Assembly (NCBI RefSeq): GCF_029201545.1
Contig: NZ_CP104007.1
Coordinates: 3,692,501 to 3,756,500 of the forward strand
Reading direction: 5' to 3'
Length of the DNA stretch: 64,000 bases
Source: Devosia sp. FJ2-5-3
Lineage (GTDB): Bacteria > Pseudomonadota > Alphaproteobacteria > Rhizobiales > Devosiaceae
A program made the position numbers and the translations under genes. A model generated the notes under the pieces. The model had not been told where the DNA came from, ran no database searches, and saw only the letters and a list, made by a program, of their open reading frames with translations. Of the stretch, positions 24,194 through 34,306 are shown piece after piece (position 1 is the first letter of the stretch; each line of letters starts with the position of its first letter).

Positions 24194-25090
24194 TCAGCCC
24201 GCCTTGTATCGGAGCAGGTCGATGACGAGGGCGAGTGCCGGGTTCATCTGGCGACGGCTCGGATAGTAGAGGTGAAAGCCGGAGAAGGGCTGGCACCAGT
24301 CGTCAAGCACCCGAACGAGCGTGCCGGCATCGAGATGGGGACGAGCGCTGTCTTCGGGGACATAGGCAATTCCAAAGCCCTCAAGGGCTGCGCTGACCAT
24401 CGGGCGGATGGTGTTGAACGTGAACTGTCCGTAGACCTTCACCCGCAGCGCGTGACCATCCTTCTCGAATTCCCAGGCATAGAGGCCACCGCTGGTCGAG
24501 AGCCGCAGGTTGATGCAGTTGTGGGCGACGAGATCCTGTGGCGTTTGGGGCGGCGCGCGATCTGCCAGATAGGCGGGCGATGCGACGGCCACCATGCGCA
24601 TATCCGGCCCGATCCGTACGGCGATCATGTCCTTTTCGACGCTTTCCCCCAGCCGCACGCCGGCGTCGAACCGTTCGGCGGCAATGTCGGTAAAGCCGTG
24701 GTCGATGAAGAGTTCGACCCCGACTTCTGGAAAGTCGGCGAGGCCAGAGGCCAGCCTGGGCCATAACACCGTTTCTGCCGCACGCTCGCTGCAGGTTATC
24801 CGCACGAGGCCCGCCGGCCGGTTGCGGAGTTCGCCAAGGGCGGCGAGTTCGGCCTCGATCTCCTCAAAGCGCGGGGCCACTGCCGCCAGCAGCCGCTCGC
24901 CGGCCTCAGTGGTGGAGACGCTGCGCGTGGTCCGCGTCAGCAATCGATAGCCCAGCCGCTCCTCAAGCGACCGCATCGTCTGGCTGAGCGCCGATGGCGA
25001 AACCCCGATTTCCGCCGCGGCCCGCGTGAAGCTCCTCAGGCGGGCAATCACGGCGAATGCCGCCAGATCGTTGAAATCAGCGCGCGCGAT
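24194..25090 (-). CDS. LysR-family transcriptional regulator, possible ATC start
   Basis: A LysR regulator of about 298 residues with an N-terminal winged helix-turn-helix, SFTRAAAEIGVSPSALSQTM, and a periplasmic-binding-type effector domain. It is probably divergent control for the two aldo/keto reductases. Family members normally begin MARADxNDLxAF. Here the same residues are encoded, but the first codon is ATC (25090-25088), with a good GGAGG 8 bases before it and an in-frame TAG five codons earlier. The next usable start is GTG at 25051, which would cut into the first helix. Either ATC initiation, a recent ATG-to-ATC change, or a sequence error is present. Confidence 0.85.
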   Translation of the reverse strand: MARADFNDLAAFAVIARLRSFTRAAAEIGVSPSALSQTMRSLEERLGYRLLTRTTRSVSTTEAGERLLAAVAPRFEEIEAELAALGELRNRPAGLVRITCSERAAETVLWPRLASGLADFPEVGVELFIDHGFTDIAAERFDAGVRLGESVEKDMIAVRIGPDMRMVAVASPAYLADRAPPQTPQDLVAHNCINLRLSTSGGLYAWEFEKDGHALRVKVYGQFTFNTIRPMVSAALEGFGIAYVPEDSARPHLDAGTLVRVLDDWCQPFSGFHLYYPSRRQMNPALALVIDLLRYKAG

Positions 25091-25101
25091 TTTGAAGCCC
25101 T

Positions 25102-25139
25102 CCTAATAAGCAGATGAAGATTATAGCGCCTAATCAGCA
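25102..25139. promoter_or_regulatory. Direct repeat in the LysR/aldo-keto reductase intergenic region
   Basis: CCTAATAAGCA (25102-25112) and CCTAATCAGCA (25129-25139) differ by one base and are 27 bases apart start to start. They lie between the divergent LysR and reductase genes, where a LysR regulator would bind. Function is inferred from position. Confidence 0.35.
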
Positions 25140-25196
25140 AGGATGGGCAGGACTATCTTGCAAGCCCAGTCACCAGCGTCACGAAGGAGAACGAGA

Positions 25197-27084
<1,888 letters not shown>

Positions 27085-27087
27085 GCC

Positions 27088-27120
27088 AGGGGCGCCATGG
27101 CGCGCCCTTCTGGTTTCTTT
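27088..27120 (+). terminator. Possible terminator of the reductase operon
   Basis: GGGCGCC and GGCGCGCCC form an imperfect stem right after the second reductase stop codon, followed by TTCTGGTTTCTTT. The stem has an extra GC pair that must bulge. Confidence 0.4.
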
Positions 27121-27212
27121 CAACGGAAAAGGTCACCTCTTGCCGCGGGAGAATTCTCAACTGCTCCCGCGGTTCGTCGCGATGCGCCGCCGCTTCAGGC
27201 CGCCTAAAATTT

Positions 27213-27239
27213 GTTGACACGACAGGTCATCTTTTATAG
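27213..27239 (+). promoter_or_regulatory. exbB promoter overlapping an iron-responsive (IRO-like) operator
   Basis: TTGACA (27213-27218) and TATAGT (27234-27239) are 15 bases apart, about 63 bases before exbB. The -35 element overlaps TGA-N9-TCA at 27214-27228, the RirA iron-responsive operator pattern, which also reads as the palindrome TGAC-N7-GTCA. Iron repression of exbBD-tonB is the natural reading. Binding is inferred. Confidence 0.5.
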
Positions 27240-27301
27240 TCGAACGCGACGTTTCCTCACCCTCGGGACGCTGCGGCCGCTGATAGCGCAGTGCCTATTT
27301 T

Positions 27302-28186
27302 GTGAATTTTTCCATGATTGTTGCTCGCCGCTACACCTTGCGCACGGCCCTCCTCTCGGCCCCCGCGGCCGCGATAGGGTTCCTTGGGTCCATCCTCCAG
27401 GCCAATGCGGCTGGAGAGACGCCCAATGGCGACGCTCCCGCCATCGCCGGACAGGAAATCACCACGGGACTGCAGGGGCATGATCTGTCGCCGATGGGCA
27501 TGTTCATGGCGGCCGACTATGTGGTCAAGACCGTCATGATCGGCCTTGTCGCCGCCTGTGTGGTGACGCTCATCATCTTTGTTGCCAAGAGCATGCAATT
27601 GGCTGCTGCGCGCTCGGTGGCCAATCGGACCTTGCGGGAAGTGGTCGCGGCGGAGAGCCTCGGAGCCGTGGCGAGCCTGGTCTCGGACCGGCGGGGCACG
27701 GGTGTCTTGCTGGTTCGCGCCGCGGCAGAGGAAATGACGCTGTCGCGGGATCTCGTGGGCAGGGTGGATCCGGGCGGCATCAAGGAGCGCGTTGCGTCGC
27801 GCCTCAACCGGATCGAGGTCGCGGCGGGTCGCAGGATATCCAAGAGCCTTGGCGTTCTCGCTTCGGTCGGCTCGGTCGGACCCTTTGTCGGTCTCTTCGG
27901 TACCGTCTGGGGCATCATGAATGCCTTTGTGGGCATCGCGGAAAGCCAGACCACCAATCTGGCCGTGGTGGCGCCCGGCATTGCCGAGGCGCTGCTGGCG
28001 ACAGCTTGCGGGCTTGTCGCGGCCATCCCCGCAGTGGTCATCTACAACGCCTTTGCGCGCTCCGTTACCGGTTATCGCCAGCTGCTTGCTGACGTTTCGG
28101 CGGGGATCGAGCGGCTCGTGAGCCGTGATCTCGATCGCATGACGGTTTCGAGCGGCCAGGCGGCCCCGAAGCTGGCGGCGGAGTAG
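27302..28186 (+). CDS. exbB: Biopolymer transport protein ExbB
   Basis: A MotA/TolQ/ExbB proton-channel protein of about 294 residues. An N-terminal signal-like extension of about 40 residues is followed by helix 1 (about 76-98), a cytoplasmic loop, and helices 2 and 3 with FVGLFGTVWGIMNAFVGIAES (split: GLFGTVWGIMNAF) and GIAEALLATACGLVAAIPAV. These channel helices are characteristic. It powers TonB at the inner membrane. The GTG at 27302 is one possible start and the ATG at 27314 another; neither has a strong ribosome site. exbD follows 3 bases after the stop. Confidence 0.9.
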   Translation: MNFSMIVARRYTLRTALLSAPAAAIGFLGSILQANAAGETPNGDAPAIAGQEITTGLQGHDLSPMGMFMAADYVVKTVMIGLVAACVVTLIIFVAKSMQLAAARSVANRTLREVVAAESLGAVASLVSDRRGTGVLLVRAAAEEMTLSRDLVGRVDPGGIKERVASRLNRIEVAAGRRISKSLGVLASVGSVGPFVGLFGTVWGIMNAFVGIAESQTTNLAVVAPGIAEALLATACGLVAAIPAVVIYNAFARSVTGYRQLLADVSAGIERLVSRDLDRMTVSSGQAAPKLAAE

Positions 28187-28189
28187 ACC

Positions 28190-28654
28190 ATGGCCGGCGG
28201 TATCCGCGAAAATTCGGGCGACGATCTCGACGTCAATCACGAGATCAACGTTACCCCCTTCATCGACGTCATGCTGGTGCTTCTGATCATCTTCATGGTC
28301 GCCGCCCCACTTGCGACGGTGGATATCAATGTCGACCTGCCCGTCTCTAATGCGACCCCGGCATCGCGGCCCGATGAGCCTCTCTTCGTGACGCTCAAGG
28401 CCGATCTCAGCCTTGCAATGGGCAATGACGCCGTGTCGCGCGAGGCCATTGCGTCCGAGCTCGACCGCGTGACAGAGGGCGATCGGGAAACACGCGTCTT
28501 CGTGCGTGCCGATCAGGCAGTGCCATATGGAGAGGTGATGGAGGTGATGAACCTCCTGCGCTCCTCCGGCTATGTCCGCATCGCGCTGGTGGGCCTCGAA
28601 TCGGCCAATGGCGTGGCCGTGCCGGAAGCGCCAGGCGTTCAGAGCGCACCATGA
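28190..28654 (+). CDS. exbD: Biopolymer transport protein ExbD
   Basis: A 154-residue ExbD with one N-terminal membrane helix, INVTPFIDVMLVLLIIFMVA (about 19-38). It includes the proton-relay Asp26. A periplasmic domain follows with the family's VFVRADQAVPYGEVMEVMNL (about 104-123). It partners ExbB and TonB. The stop overlaps the tonB start by 4 bases (ATGA), indicating translational coupling. Confidence 0.93.
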   Translation: MAGGIRENSGDDLDVNHEINVTPFIDVMLVLLIIFMVAAPLATVDINVDLPVSNATPASRPDEPLFVTLKADLSLAMGNDAVSREAIASELDRVTEGDRETRVFVRADQAVPYGEVMEVMNLLRSSGYVRIALVGLESANGVAVPEAPGVQSAP

Positions 28655-29706
28655 ACACGCCCGGCGAGAGCTTCGTCGCGGAAGATTTCCTGCGGACCAA
28701 GGCCGCTGACGTCGCGATCTGGGCCGCGTCGAGCCTGATGGTCATTTGCGGCTTGACGGCAGGCGTTTGGGCCTATTCGACAATCGAACCGGCTGCCGAA
28801 GCTGCGGGAGAGCCCGCTGCGGCCATGGTTGTCGAATTCGCCGAGTTTGCTGTTTCGCCCGCAGTGGAGGAGCTGGACGTGGCCGAGGGCGCGCTGTCGA
28901 TGGCATCGCTCGCCGCCCCCCCGACCGAACTTGAGGCCGACCCGGACGCCGAGCCTATCGAGGAGCCGGAACCCGTCGTCGAAGCCGAGCCTGCCGAAGA
29001 GGTAGACGACACCCCCGAGCCGCCACCAGAGCCCTTGCCAGAACCAGAGCCCGAACCCGCGGTACTGCCCGAGCCGGTGGAACCGATCATTGACGTGCCG
29101 GAAGTCGATGTACCCGAGCCGGCTGTCGTGGTGCCGAGCCGGACGACCGCCCCAGAGCTGCCCGCCGAGGAAGAGCCTGAGTCCGAGCCGGAGCCAGTGG
29201 TCGAGCCCGATCCGGCGCTGCCCATGCCCGTGACCATGTCGCGGCGCGTAGCAGAGGTGCGCGCCGACACGCCCCCTACCGAATTCAAGCCGCCGGTCCG
29301 CAAGGCTGCGCCCCCGCCGCAACAGGCGTCGACGCAGACATCGGCTCCCAAGCCCGCAGCCCAGCAGGCGGCGCAGGCCGCCGCCCCCCAACAGGCGCCC
29401 AGCGCCGAGCCGAGCGCGTCGCAGGTGAGCCGCTGGGAGAGTAGTGTGTTCCGCCATCTCGGGCAGCGCCGTAAATTTCCGCCGGAAGCACGCGCCAGAG
29501 GCGAAAAGGGCGAGGTCTTCGTGCAGTTCACGATCGATGGGGCGGGACGCGTACAATCGGTCAGCGTGGCGCGGTCCAGCGGCTTTGAGTCACTCGATCA
29601 AGCCGCGCGTGCGCTTGTCCAGGGTGCCTCGCCCCTGCCCGCGCCCCCCGCCGGAATGCCGAAGTCGCGACTGACGATATCGATGCCGGTCGACTATACG
29701 CGCTGA
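28651..29706 (+). CDS. tonB: TonB energy transducer
   Basis: A 351-residue TonB. A membrane helix spans about residues 18-40. Next comes a very long Pro/Glu-rich linker (about 85-190) with many PEP and EPE units, then a Q/A-rich stretch, and the TonB C-terminal domain (about 266-351) with FPPEARARGEKGEVFVQFTI. The linker is strongly acidic and lacks the Lys-Pro half seen in enterobacterial TonB. It spans the periplasm to energise the siderophore receptor. It is the last gene of exbB-exbD-tonB. Confidence 0.9.
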   Translation: MNTPGESFVAEDFLRTKAADVAIWAASSLMVICGLTAGVWAYSTIEPAAEAAGEPAAAMVVEFAEFAVSPAVEELDVAEGALSMASLAAPPTELEADPDAEPIEEPEPVVEAEPAEEVDDTPEPPPEPLPEPEPEPAVLPEPVEPIIDVPEVDVPEPAVVVPSRTTAPELPAEEEPESEPEPVVEPDPALPMPVTMSRRVAEVRADTPPTEFKPPVRKAAPPPQQASTQTSAPKPAAQQAAQAAAPQQAPSAEPSASQVSRWESSVFRHLGQRRKFPPEARARGEKGEVFVQFTIDGAGRVQSVSVARSSGFESLDQAARALVQGASPLPAPPAGMPKSRLTISMPVDYTR

Positions 29707-29741
29707 CCGGGCCGGCCTCGGCCGACCCAGGGCAATCCCGG

Positions 29742-30290
29742 CTAGAGCCCGAGTTCGACCACGCGCCGTGAGGCCGCGGTGAAACCGTTCAACGAGATCG
29801 GGAGGACCAGCGCGTCTGCGGCCCCCATGGGACGCGCGGAAACGCTCAGGGTCGTGCCCGCCTTCAGCGCTTCGAGAACCTCGCCTTCAAAGGCGATCTC
29901 GACGAGACATCCTTCCCGGATGCAGGTCAGGAATGGCACGGGACCGGCCAATGCCCTTTCATCCAGGGCAAGTTCGACCCCGGCACTGAACTGCAGGCCG
30001 AAGGGCGCCATGAGCATGCCTTCGGCCCGATCGGCAGCGACCATCTGCAGTTCTATCGACAGCGACCGCTGACCGGTCTGCGGATCCCCGAGAACCTGGG
30101 ACAGGAAACACTGCTTGGCGCCATCGAGCATGCCGCATGTCACGGACCAGTCGCCGTGACGTTCGGTGAGTTCCGAGGCTCCACCTGGCAGAGCGGCAGG
30201 TGATGGCGCTGCCTGTTGTTGAGACAGGGCGGGGAGAGCGGTTACAAGCGCGATCGCCGTCGCCAAAACTGTCGGTCGGATTGAGAACAT
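29742..30290 (-). CDS. Invasion-associated locus B (IalB) family protein
   Basis: A 182-residue secreted protein. The signal peptide (about 1-23) ends at ALSQQ. The mature part has GDWSVTCGMLDGAKQC with a Cys pair 8 apart, and a second pair in CIREGC, as in the IalB family. Beta-rich fold. The family name comes from Bartonella; in free-living relatives the function is unknown. It converges on tonB and lies downstream of the siderophore operon on the same strand, so it might be cotranscribed with it. Confidence 0.85.
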   Translation of the reverse strand: MFSIRPTVLATAIALVTALPALSQQQAAPSPAALPGGASELTERHGDWSVTCGMLDGAKQCFLSQVLGDPQTGQRSLSIELQMVAADRAEGMLMAPFGLQFSAGVELALDERALAGPVPFLTCIREGCLVEIAFEGEVLEALKAGTTLSVSARPMGAADALVLPISLNGFTAASRRVVELGL

Positions 30291-30325
30291 TTTGTTGCCC
30301 GGGGAAGTGAGGTCCTGAAGGAAGA

Positions 30326-31402
30326 TCAGTCTGGCAGGCCGTCGGGATTGCGCTCCCAATACCAGGCGACATATTTCTTCCGCCGGTCGTGGTCGCGCCG
30401 CTTGAGGATGGCGCGCACAGCGCGGATGTCGATCTTTTCGCAGGCGACCCAGACGAAGGCTTCCGGCCCGACATCGGCAAGCGCGGCCGCGATGGCTTCG
30501 GAGAAGGGCCCGGCGTTTTTCGGATCGCTGCGATGCCTCCAGACGACGTCAAGCGTTGCAGCACTGGGAAGGGGCTGCTCTTCAGCGCCGTCGATGACTT
30601 CGATCAGCGCCTTGATCCTCGTTCCGGCGGGGGCCTCTTCGATGATGCGCGCAATCGCCGGGAGCCCGCTTTCGTCGCCGGCGAGAAAGAGATCGTCTCC
30701 TTCCGGAAAGCCGCCGCTGCCCGGGCCGAGGAGGCCAATGCGCATGCCGGGAACGGCGTCCCGCGCGAAGTCGGCGCCGGGCGTGACGACGCCCGGCTCG
30801 GGGTGCTGGAAGAAGTCGATGGCCAGCTCGCCACGATCTTTATCGATCGAGCGGATGGTGTAGGGCCGCACGACGAGGGCGTCCTCGCCCTCAGGCCAGC
30901 CGATGCGGCCATTGGGGCGGTAGCTCGGCCAAACCGGGTCCCTGCCCTGCGGCGGGACAAGCACGCGAACATGCATATCGCCATCAAGGAAGGGCGAGAG
31001 GTCTGCGCAGGAGAAAAACACCCGCCGCATATGCGGCGTCACATCTTCGGCCCGCACCACCTCGGCGAAATGAAGGTTCGGCAACGCTGTGGGAAGCGCT
31101 GCTTCATCCCAGTTGAGGTCGAACTGCTCGTCGCCGGCGAAATAGAAGAGATGCTCGGCGATGGAATTGCAGCTGAGCTGAACCGCCGCGGCGGTTGGTC
31201 CCACGATCTTGAACAGCATCTTGCCGTCCTCGACGCGAATGCTGGCCGTGCCCTCTTCGCTGCGCAACAGGGCCGAATTGCCGGTGCGCTCGACCTCTGC
31301 GTGCTCGACGAAGTGCTCGCAGAACTCGTCGAGCAGCATGATGGCATTGTTGGGGAAGGCAACGCCGGTCAGCGTCACAATTGCAGCGTCTGTCACGATC
31401 AA
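30326..31402 (-). CDS. DUF2218-fused siderophore-interacting protein (ferric reductase)
   Basis: A 358-residue two-part protein. The N-terminal ~95 residues are a DUF2218 domain (AEVERTGNSALLRSEEGTAS near 35-54). The rest is an SIP/FAD-binding ferric-siderophore reductase with VVRPYTIRSID, the flavin-binding motif, LAGDESGLPAIARIIEE in the NAD(P)H lobe and a C-terminal KYVAWYWERNPDGLPD. It releases iron from imported siderophores in the cytosol. The start is TTG, overlapping the ATPase stop; a GTG two codons later is also possible. It is last in the leftward uptake operon. Confidence 0.9.
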   Translation of the reverse strand: MIVTDAAIVTLTGVAFPNNAIMLLDEFCEHFVEHAEVERTGNSALLRSEEGTASIRVEDGKMLFKIVGPTAAAVQLSCNSIAEHLFYFAGDEQFDLNWDEAALPTALPNLHFAEVVRAEDVTPHMRRVFFSCADLSPFLDGDMHVRVLVPPQGRDPVWPSYRPNGRIGWPEGEDALVVRPYTIRSIDKDRGELAIDFFQHPEPGVVTPGADFARDAVPGMRIGLLGPGSGGFPEGDDLFLAGDESGLPAIARIIEEAPAGTRIKALIEVIDGAEEQPLPSAATLDVVWRHRSDPKNAGPFSEAIAAALADVGPEAFVWVACEKIDIRAVRAILKRRDHDRRKKYVAWYWERNPDGLPD

Positions 31403-32232
31403 AGTTCTCCTGCCGGGCCGAGGGCCGAAGCGTTTTCCAGGGTGCGATGCCGCCCGATGGGCAACATCATGGGGCGACCCGAAGTGGGGTCGGTGATCAC
31501 GCGGCTGCTGACGCCAAACACTTCATGGATTGTCGTCTCCGTCAGGACCGCGTCGGGCGTGCCGGAGGCGTGGATGGTGCCACCCGCCACGGCGGCGAGG
31601 AAATCCGCATAGCGGGCCGCAAGGTTGAGATCGTGCAGCACGAGCACGATGGTGGTGCCACGAGCGCGGTTCAGATCGACGAGCAGGTCGAGCACCTCGA
31701 CCTGGTGCCGCACGTCGAGGAAGGTGGTGGGCTCGTCGAGCAACAGCACATCGGTCTTTTGGGCCAACGCCATGGCGATCCAGACCCGCTGTCGTTGCCC
31801 GCCGGAGAGCTCATCGACATTGCGCTCGGCGAGATCGGCGATGGCAGTCGCTGCGAGGGCGCTTTCGACCGCTTCGTCATCCTCTCGCGTCCAGCGGGCA
31901 AAAAGCCCCTGGTGCGGATGCCGTCCGCGGCTGACGAGATCGGCGACGGTAATGCCCTCGGGCGCGATGGGCGATTGCGGCAGGAGACCAAGAAGCTGCG
32001 CCAGCTGGCGCGGCGGGGTGTGGTGGATCGACTTACCGTCGAGCAGCACCTGCCCTGCCCGCGGCGCCAGCAGACGGGACATGGCGCGCAGAAGGGTCGA
32101 CTTGCCGGACGCATTGGCTCCCACGATGACCGAGATTTTGCCAGGCGGGATGGCGAGGCTGAGATTGCGCAGAACCTCCCGCTCCTCGTAGCAGGCGGTG
32201 AGATCTTCGACGACGAGGCCGGAAATGGTCAT
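31399..32232 (-). CDS. Ferric-siderophore ABC importer, ATP-binding protein
   Basis: A 277-residue ATPase of the FecE/FepC type. Walker A GANASGKS is at 38-45, the signature LSGGQRQRVWIAMALAQ near 139-155, Walker B VLLLDEPTTFLD, and the switch His in VLVLHDLN. The open frame continues about 378 codons upstream but has no family match there, so the ATG at 32232 is correct. It overlaps the permease gene by 4 bases and the SIP gene by 4 bases. It drives inner-membrane uptake of the siderophore. Confidence 0.93.
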   Translation of the reverse strand: MTISGLVVEDLTACYEEREVLRNLSLAIPPGKISVIVGANASGKSTLLRAMSRLLAPRAGQVLLDGKSIHHTPPRQLAQLLGLLPQSPIAPEGITVADLVSRGRHPHQGLFARWTREDDEAVESALAATAIADLAERNVDELSGGQRQRVWIAMALAQKTDVLLLDEPTTFLDVRHQVEVLDLLVDLNRARGTTIVLVLHDLNLAARYADFLAAVAGGTIHASGTPDAVLTETTIHEVFGVSSRVITDPTSGRPMMLPIGRHRTLENASALGPAGEL

Positions 32233-33269
32233 AGGGTGCTCCCGGACTTGTTGGCTCGCACCAAGAGGTAGATGAGATAGGGCGCGCCCAGCGCCCCCGT
32301 CACCACCCCCACGGGATAGCGCATGGGCATGAGGAACTGGCCGACATAGTCGCCGGCCAGCACGAGCAGTGCGCCGATGAGGGCGGCAGGAACCAGCAGC
32401 GAGCCCCGCGGCCCGACGAGGCGCGCAGCGATCGGGCCTGAGAGAAACGCCACAAAGGCAATGGGGCCGGTTGCGGCCGTGGCCGTGGCGATGAGCCCGA
32501 CGGCAGCGACGATGACGAGAAGCCGGGTCACGGAAACCCTGACCCCCAGCGCTCCGGCCGTATCGTCGCCGAGACGCAAAGCGGTCAGGTTTCGGCTCGT
32601 CGTCAGGAGGACCCCGCCGCAGACCACCAGCACCGCGAGCAGGGGCCACGCCTGGCTCAACTGCGCGCCGTTGACGCTGCCGGTGAGCCAGCGCATGGCC
32701 TCCTGCAGGTTCCATTCCGGTGCCTGGGTCAGGATATAGGCGATGGCGCTTTCGAGCATGGCCGAGACGCCGATGCCGACGAGAATGAGCCGGGTACCCG
32801 CAACCCCATTGCGAAACGAAAGCCCGTAGACGGCCAGCGCGACGCCAAGCCCCGAGGCGACCGCGAAAAAGGAGACGGCCGTGCCCTTGAGGGACAGGAC
32901 GACAATGGCAAAGACGGCGCCTGCACTCGCGCCGGAGCTGACGCCGACAATGTCGGGGCTCGCGAGCGGATTGCGCAGCATGGTCTGGAAGGCGACGCCC
33001 GCCATGCCGAAACTCAGCCCGGCAAGGATGGAGAGAACGGCGCGTGGCAGTCGCAATTGACCGACGGCAAAACTTGCGCCCTCGACGTCCTGCCCCAGGA
33101 GGACCTTGAGCACGTCGCCCGGCGGGGTGAAGGACTGCCCCAGCATCAGGGTCAGCGCGAAGATCGCGAGGAGGAGCGCCGAGAGGCCCCCGATGAACCA
33201 GCCGCGCTGCAGGGAAAGGCTGCGGCGGTCTGCGCGAAGGGAGAATGACGACATGCCGGAGACGCTCAT
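32229..33269 (-). CDS. Ferric-siderophore ABC importer permease (FecCD)
   Basis: A 346-residue FecCD/BtuC-type permease with about ten hydrophobic helices. Typical features are RLPRAVLSILAGLSFGMAG (about 73-91), LRNPLASPDIVGVSSGAS (about 98-115) and the cytoplasmic coupling region before GPIAFVAFLSGPIAARLVG. It pairs with the other FecCD permease. Start and stop both overlap neighbours by 4 bases, so the operon is tightly coupled. Residues 1-20 are cytoplasmic and basic. Confidence 0.93.
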   Translation of the reverse strand: MSVSGMSSFSLRADRRSLSLQRGWFIGGLSALLLAIFALTLMLGQSFTPPGDVLKVLLGQDVEGASFAVGQLRLPRAVLSILAGLSFGMAGVAFQTMLRNPLASPDIVGVSSGASAGAVFAIVVLSLKGTAVSFFAVASGLGVALAVYGLSFRNGVAGTRLILVGIGVSAMLESAIAYILTQAPEWNLQEAMRWLTGSVNGAQLSQAWPLLAVLVVCGGVLLTTSRNLTALRLGDDTAGALGVRVSVTRLLVIVAAVGLIATATAATGPIAFVAFLSGPIAARLVGPRGSLLVPAALIGALLVLAGDYVGQFLMPMRYPVGVVTGALGAPYLIYLLVRANKSGSTL

Positions 33270-34306
33270 AGCTCGCGAATCCGTTGATGGCGGACGATCC
33301 AGATGAAGAATGGCGCGCCGATGAATGCGGTAACGACGCCGACCTGCAGTTCGGCCGGCTTGGCAATGATGCGCCCAGCGATGTCGGCGATCAGCAAGAG
33401 CGCGGCCCCGGCAAGGCTGGAGAGGGGCAGCAGCCAGCGATGATCAACGCCGACCAGCAGGCGGCACAAGTGTGGGACGATCAGGCCGACAAAGCCGATG
33501 GGTCCGCAGGCAGCCGTGGCCGCGCCGCACAGCAGGATTGCCCCGATTGCGGCGGTGAGGCGCGCAAGCATGACCCGCTCGCCGAGGCCGGCCGCCAGTT
33601 CATCCCCGAGCGCCAGGGAATTGAGCTTCTTGGCAGAGGCGAAACTGATGAGCAGCCCAAACAGGATGAAGGGCAGGATCGGCAGGATGCGGTCGAACGA
33701 GGCGCCACCCACGCCACCGATCTGCCAGGACCGGATGCCGCCGGCAATGTCGTTGCGCGGCAGGACAATCGCAATCACGAGGGATGAAAGGGCAATGGAC
33801 GTCGCTGCGCCCGCCAGTGCAAGCTTGAGCGGGGTCGCGCCGCCCCGCCCCATCGAGCCGATCGTATAGACCATTGCCGCTGTACACCCCGCGCCGGCAA
33901 TGGCCGCCCAGACATAGGCCTCGACCGAATAGATATTGAACCAGAAAACGCCGACCACCACGGCAAGCGAGGCTCCGGTATTGACCCCGAGTATGCCCGG
34001 ATCGGCGAGCGGATTGCGGGTCACCCCCTGCATGACCGCGCCGGCAAGCCCGAGGGCCGCCCCGGCGATCAGCGCCAGAAGGGTGCGCGGCACGCGCATG
34101 GCGACGGCGGCCTCGCCAAAACTATCGGTGCGACCGAGCACGCCATGGATGATCTCATCGAGCGAAACATCGCGCGAACCGATGCTGACCGAGAGCATGC
34201 AGAACACGACAAGGAGGGCAATGAGCCCTCCCAGCATGATCGATTTCGTCGCTCTGCCGCCGCGTCCAGAAACCGATCCGGATGCGGTCGCTCCGCTGAG
34301 GCTCAT
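33266..34306 (-). CDS. Ferric-siderophore ABC importer permease (FecCD)
   Basis: A second 346-residue FecCD permease. It carries RVPRTLLALIAGAALGLAGAV (split: PRTLLALIAGAALGLAG), TRNPLADPGILGVNTGASLA (about 114-133), and GPIGFVGLIVPHLCRLLVG (about 268-286), the conserved cytoplasmic L-loop segment. Together with its partner it forms the heterodimeric pore. Overlaps of 4 bases on both sides link it to the binding-protein gene and the second permease. Confidence 0.93.
   Translation of the reverse strand: MSLSGATASGSVSGRGGRATKSIMLGGLIALLVVFCMLSVSIGSRDVSLDEIIHGVLGRTDSFGEAAVAMRVPRTLLALIAGAALGLAGAVMQGVTRNPLADPGILGVNTGASLAVVVGVFWFNIYSVEAYVWAAIAGAGCTAAMVYTIGSMGRGGATPLKLALAGAATSIALSSLVIAIVLPRNDIAGGIRSWQIGGVGGASFDRILPILPFILFGLLISFASAKKLNSLALGDELAAGLGERVMLARLTAAIGAILLCGAATAACGPIGFVGLIVPHLCRLLVGVDHRWLLPLSSLAGAALLLIADIAGRIIAKPAELQVGVVTAFIGAPFFIWIVRHQRIREL

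Noticed and set aside
31399..33366. A 655-residue ATPase read as one long protein
   Set aside because: The first ~378 residues are out-of-frame translation of the FecCD permease gene. The ATPase starts at 32232, where the family sequence begins.
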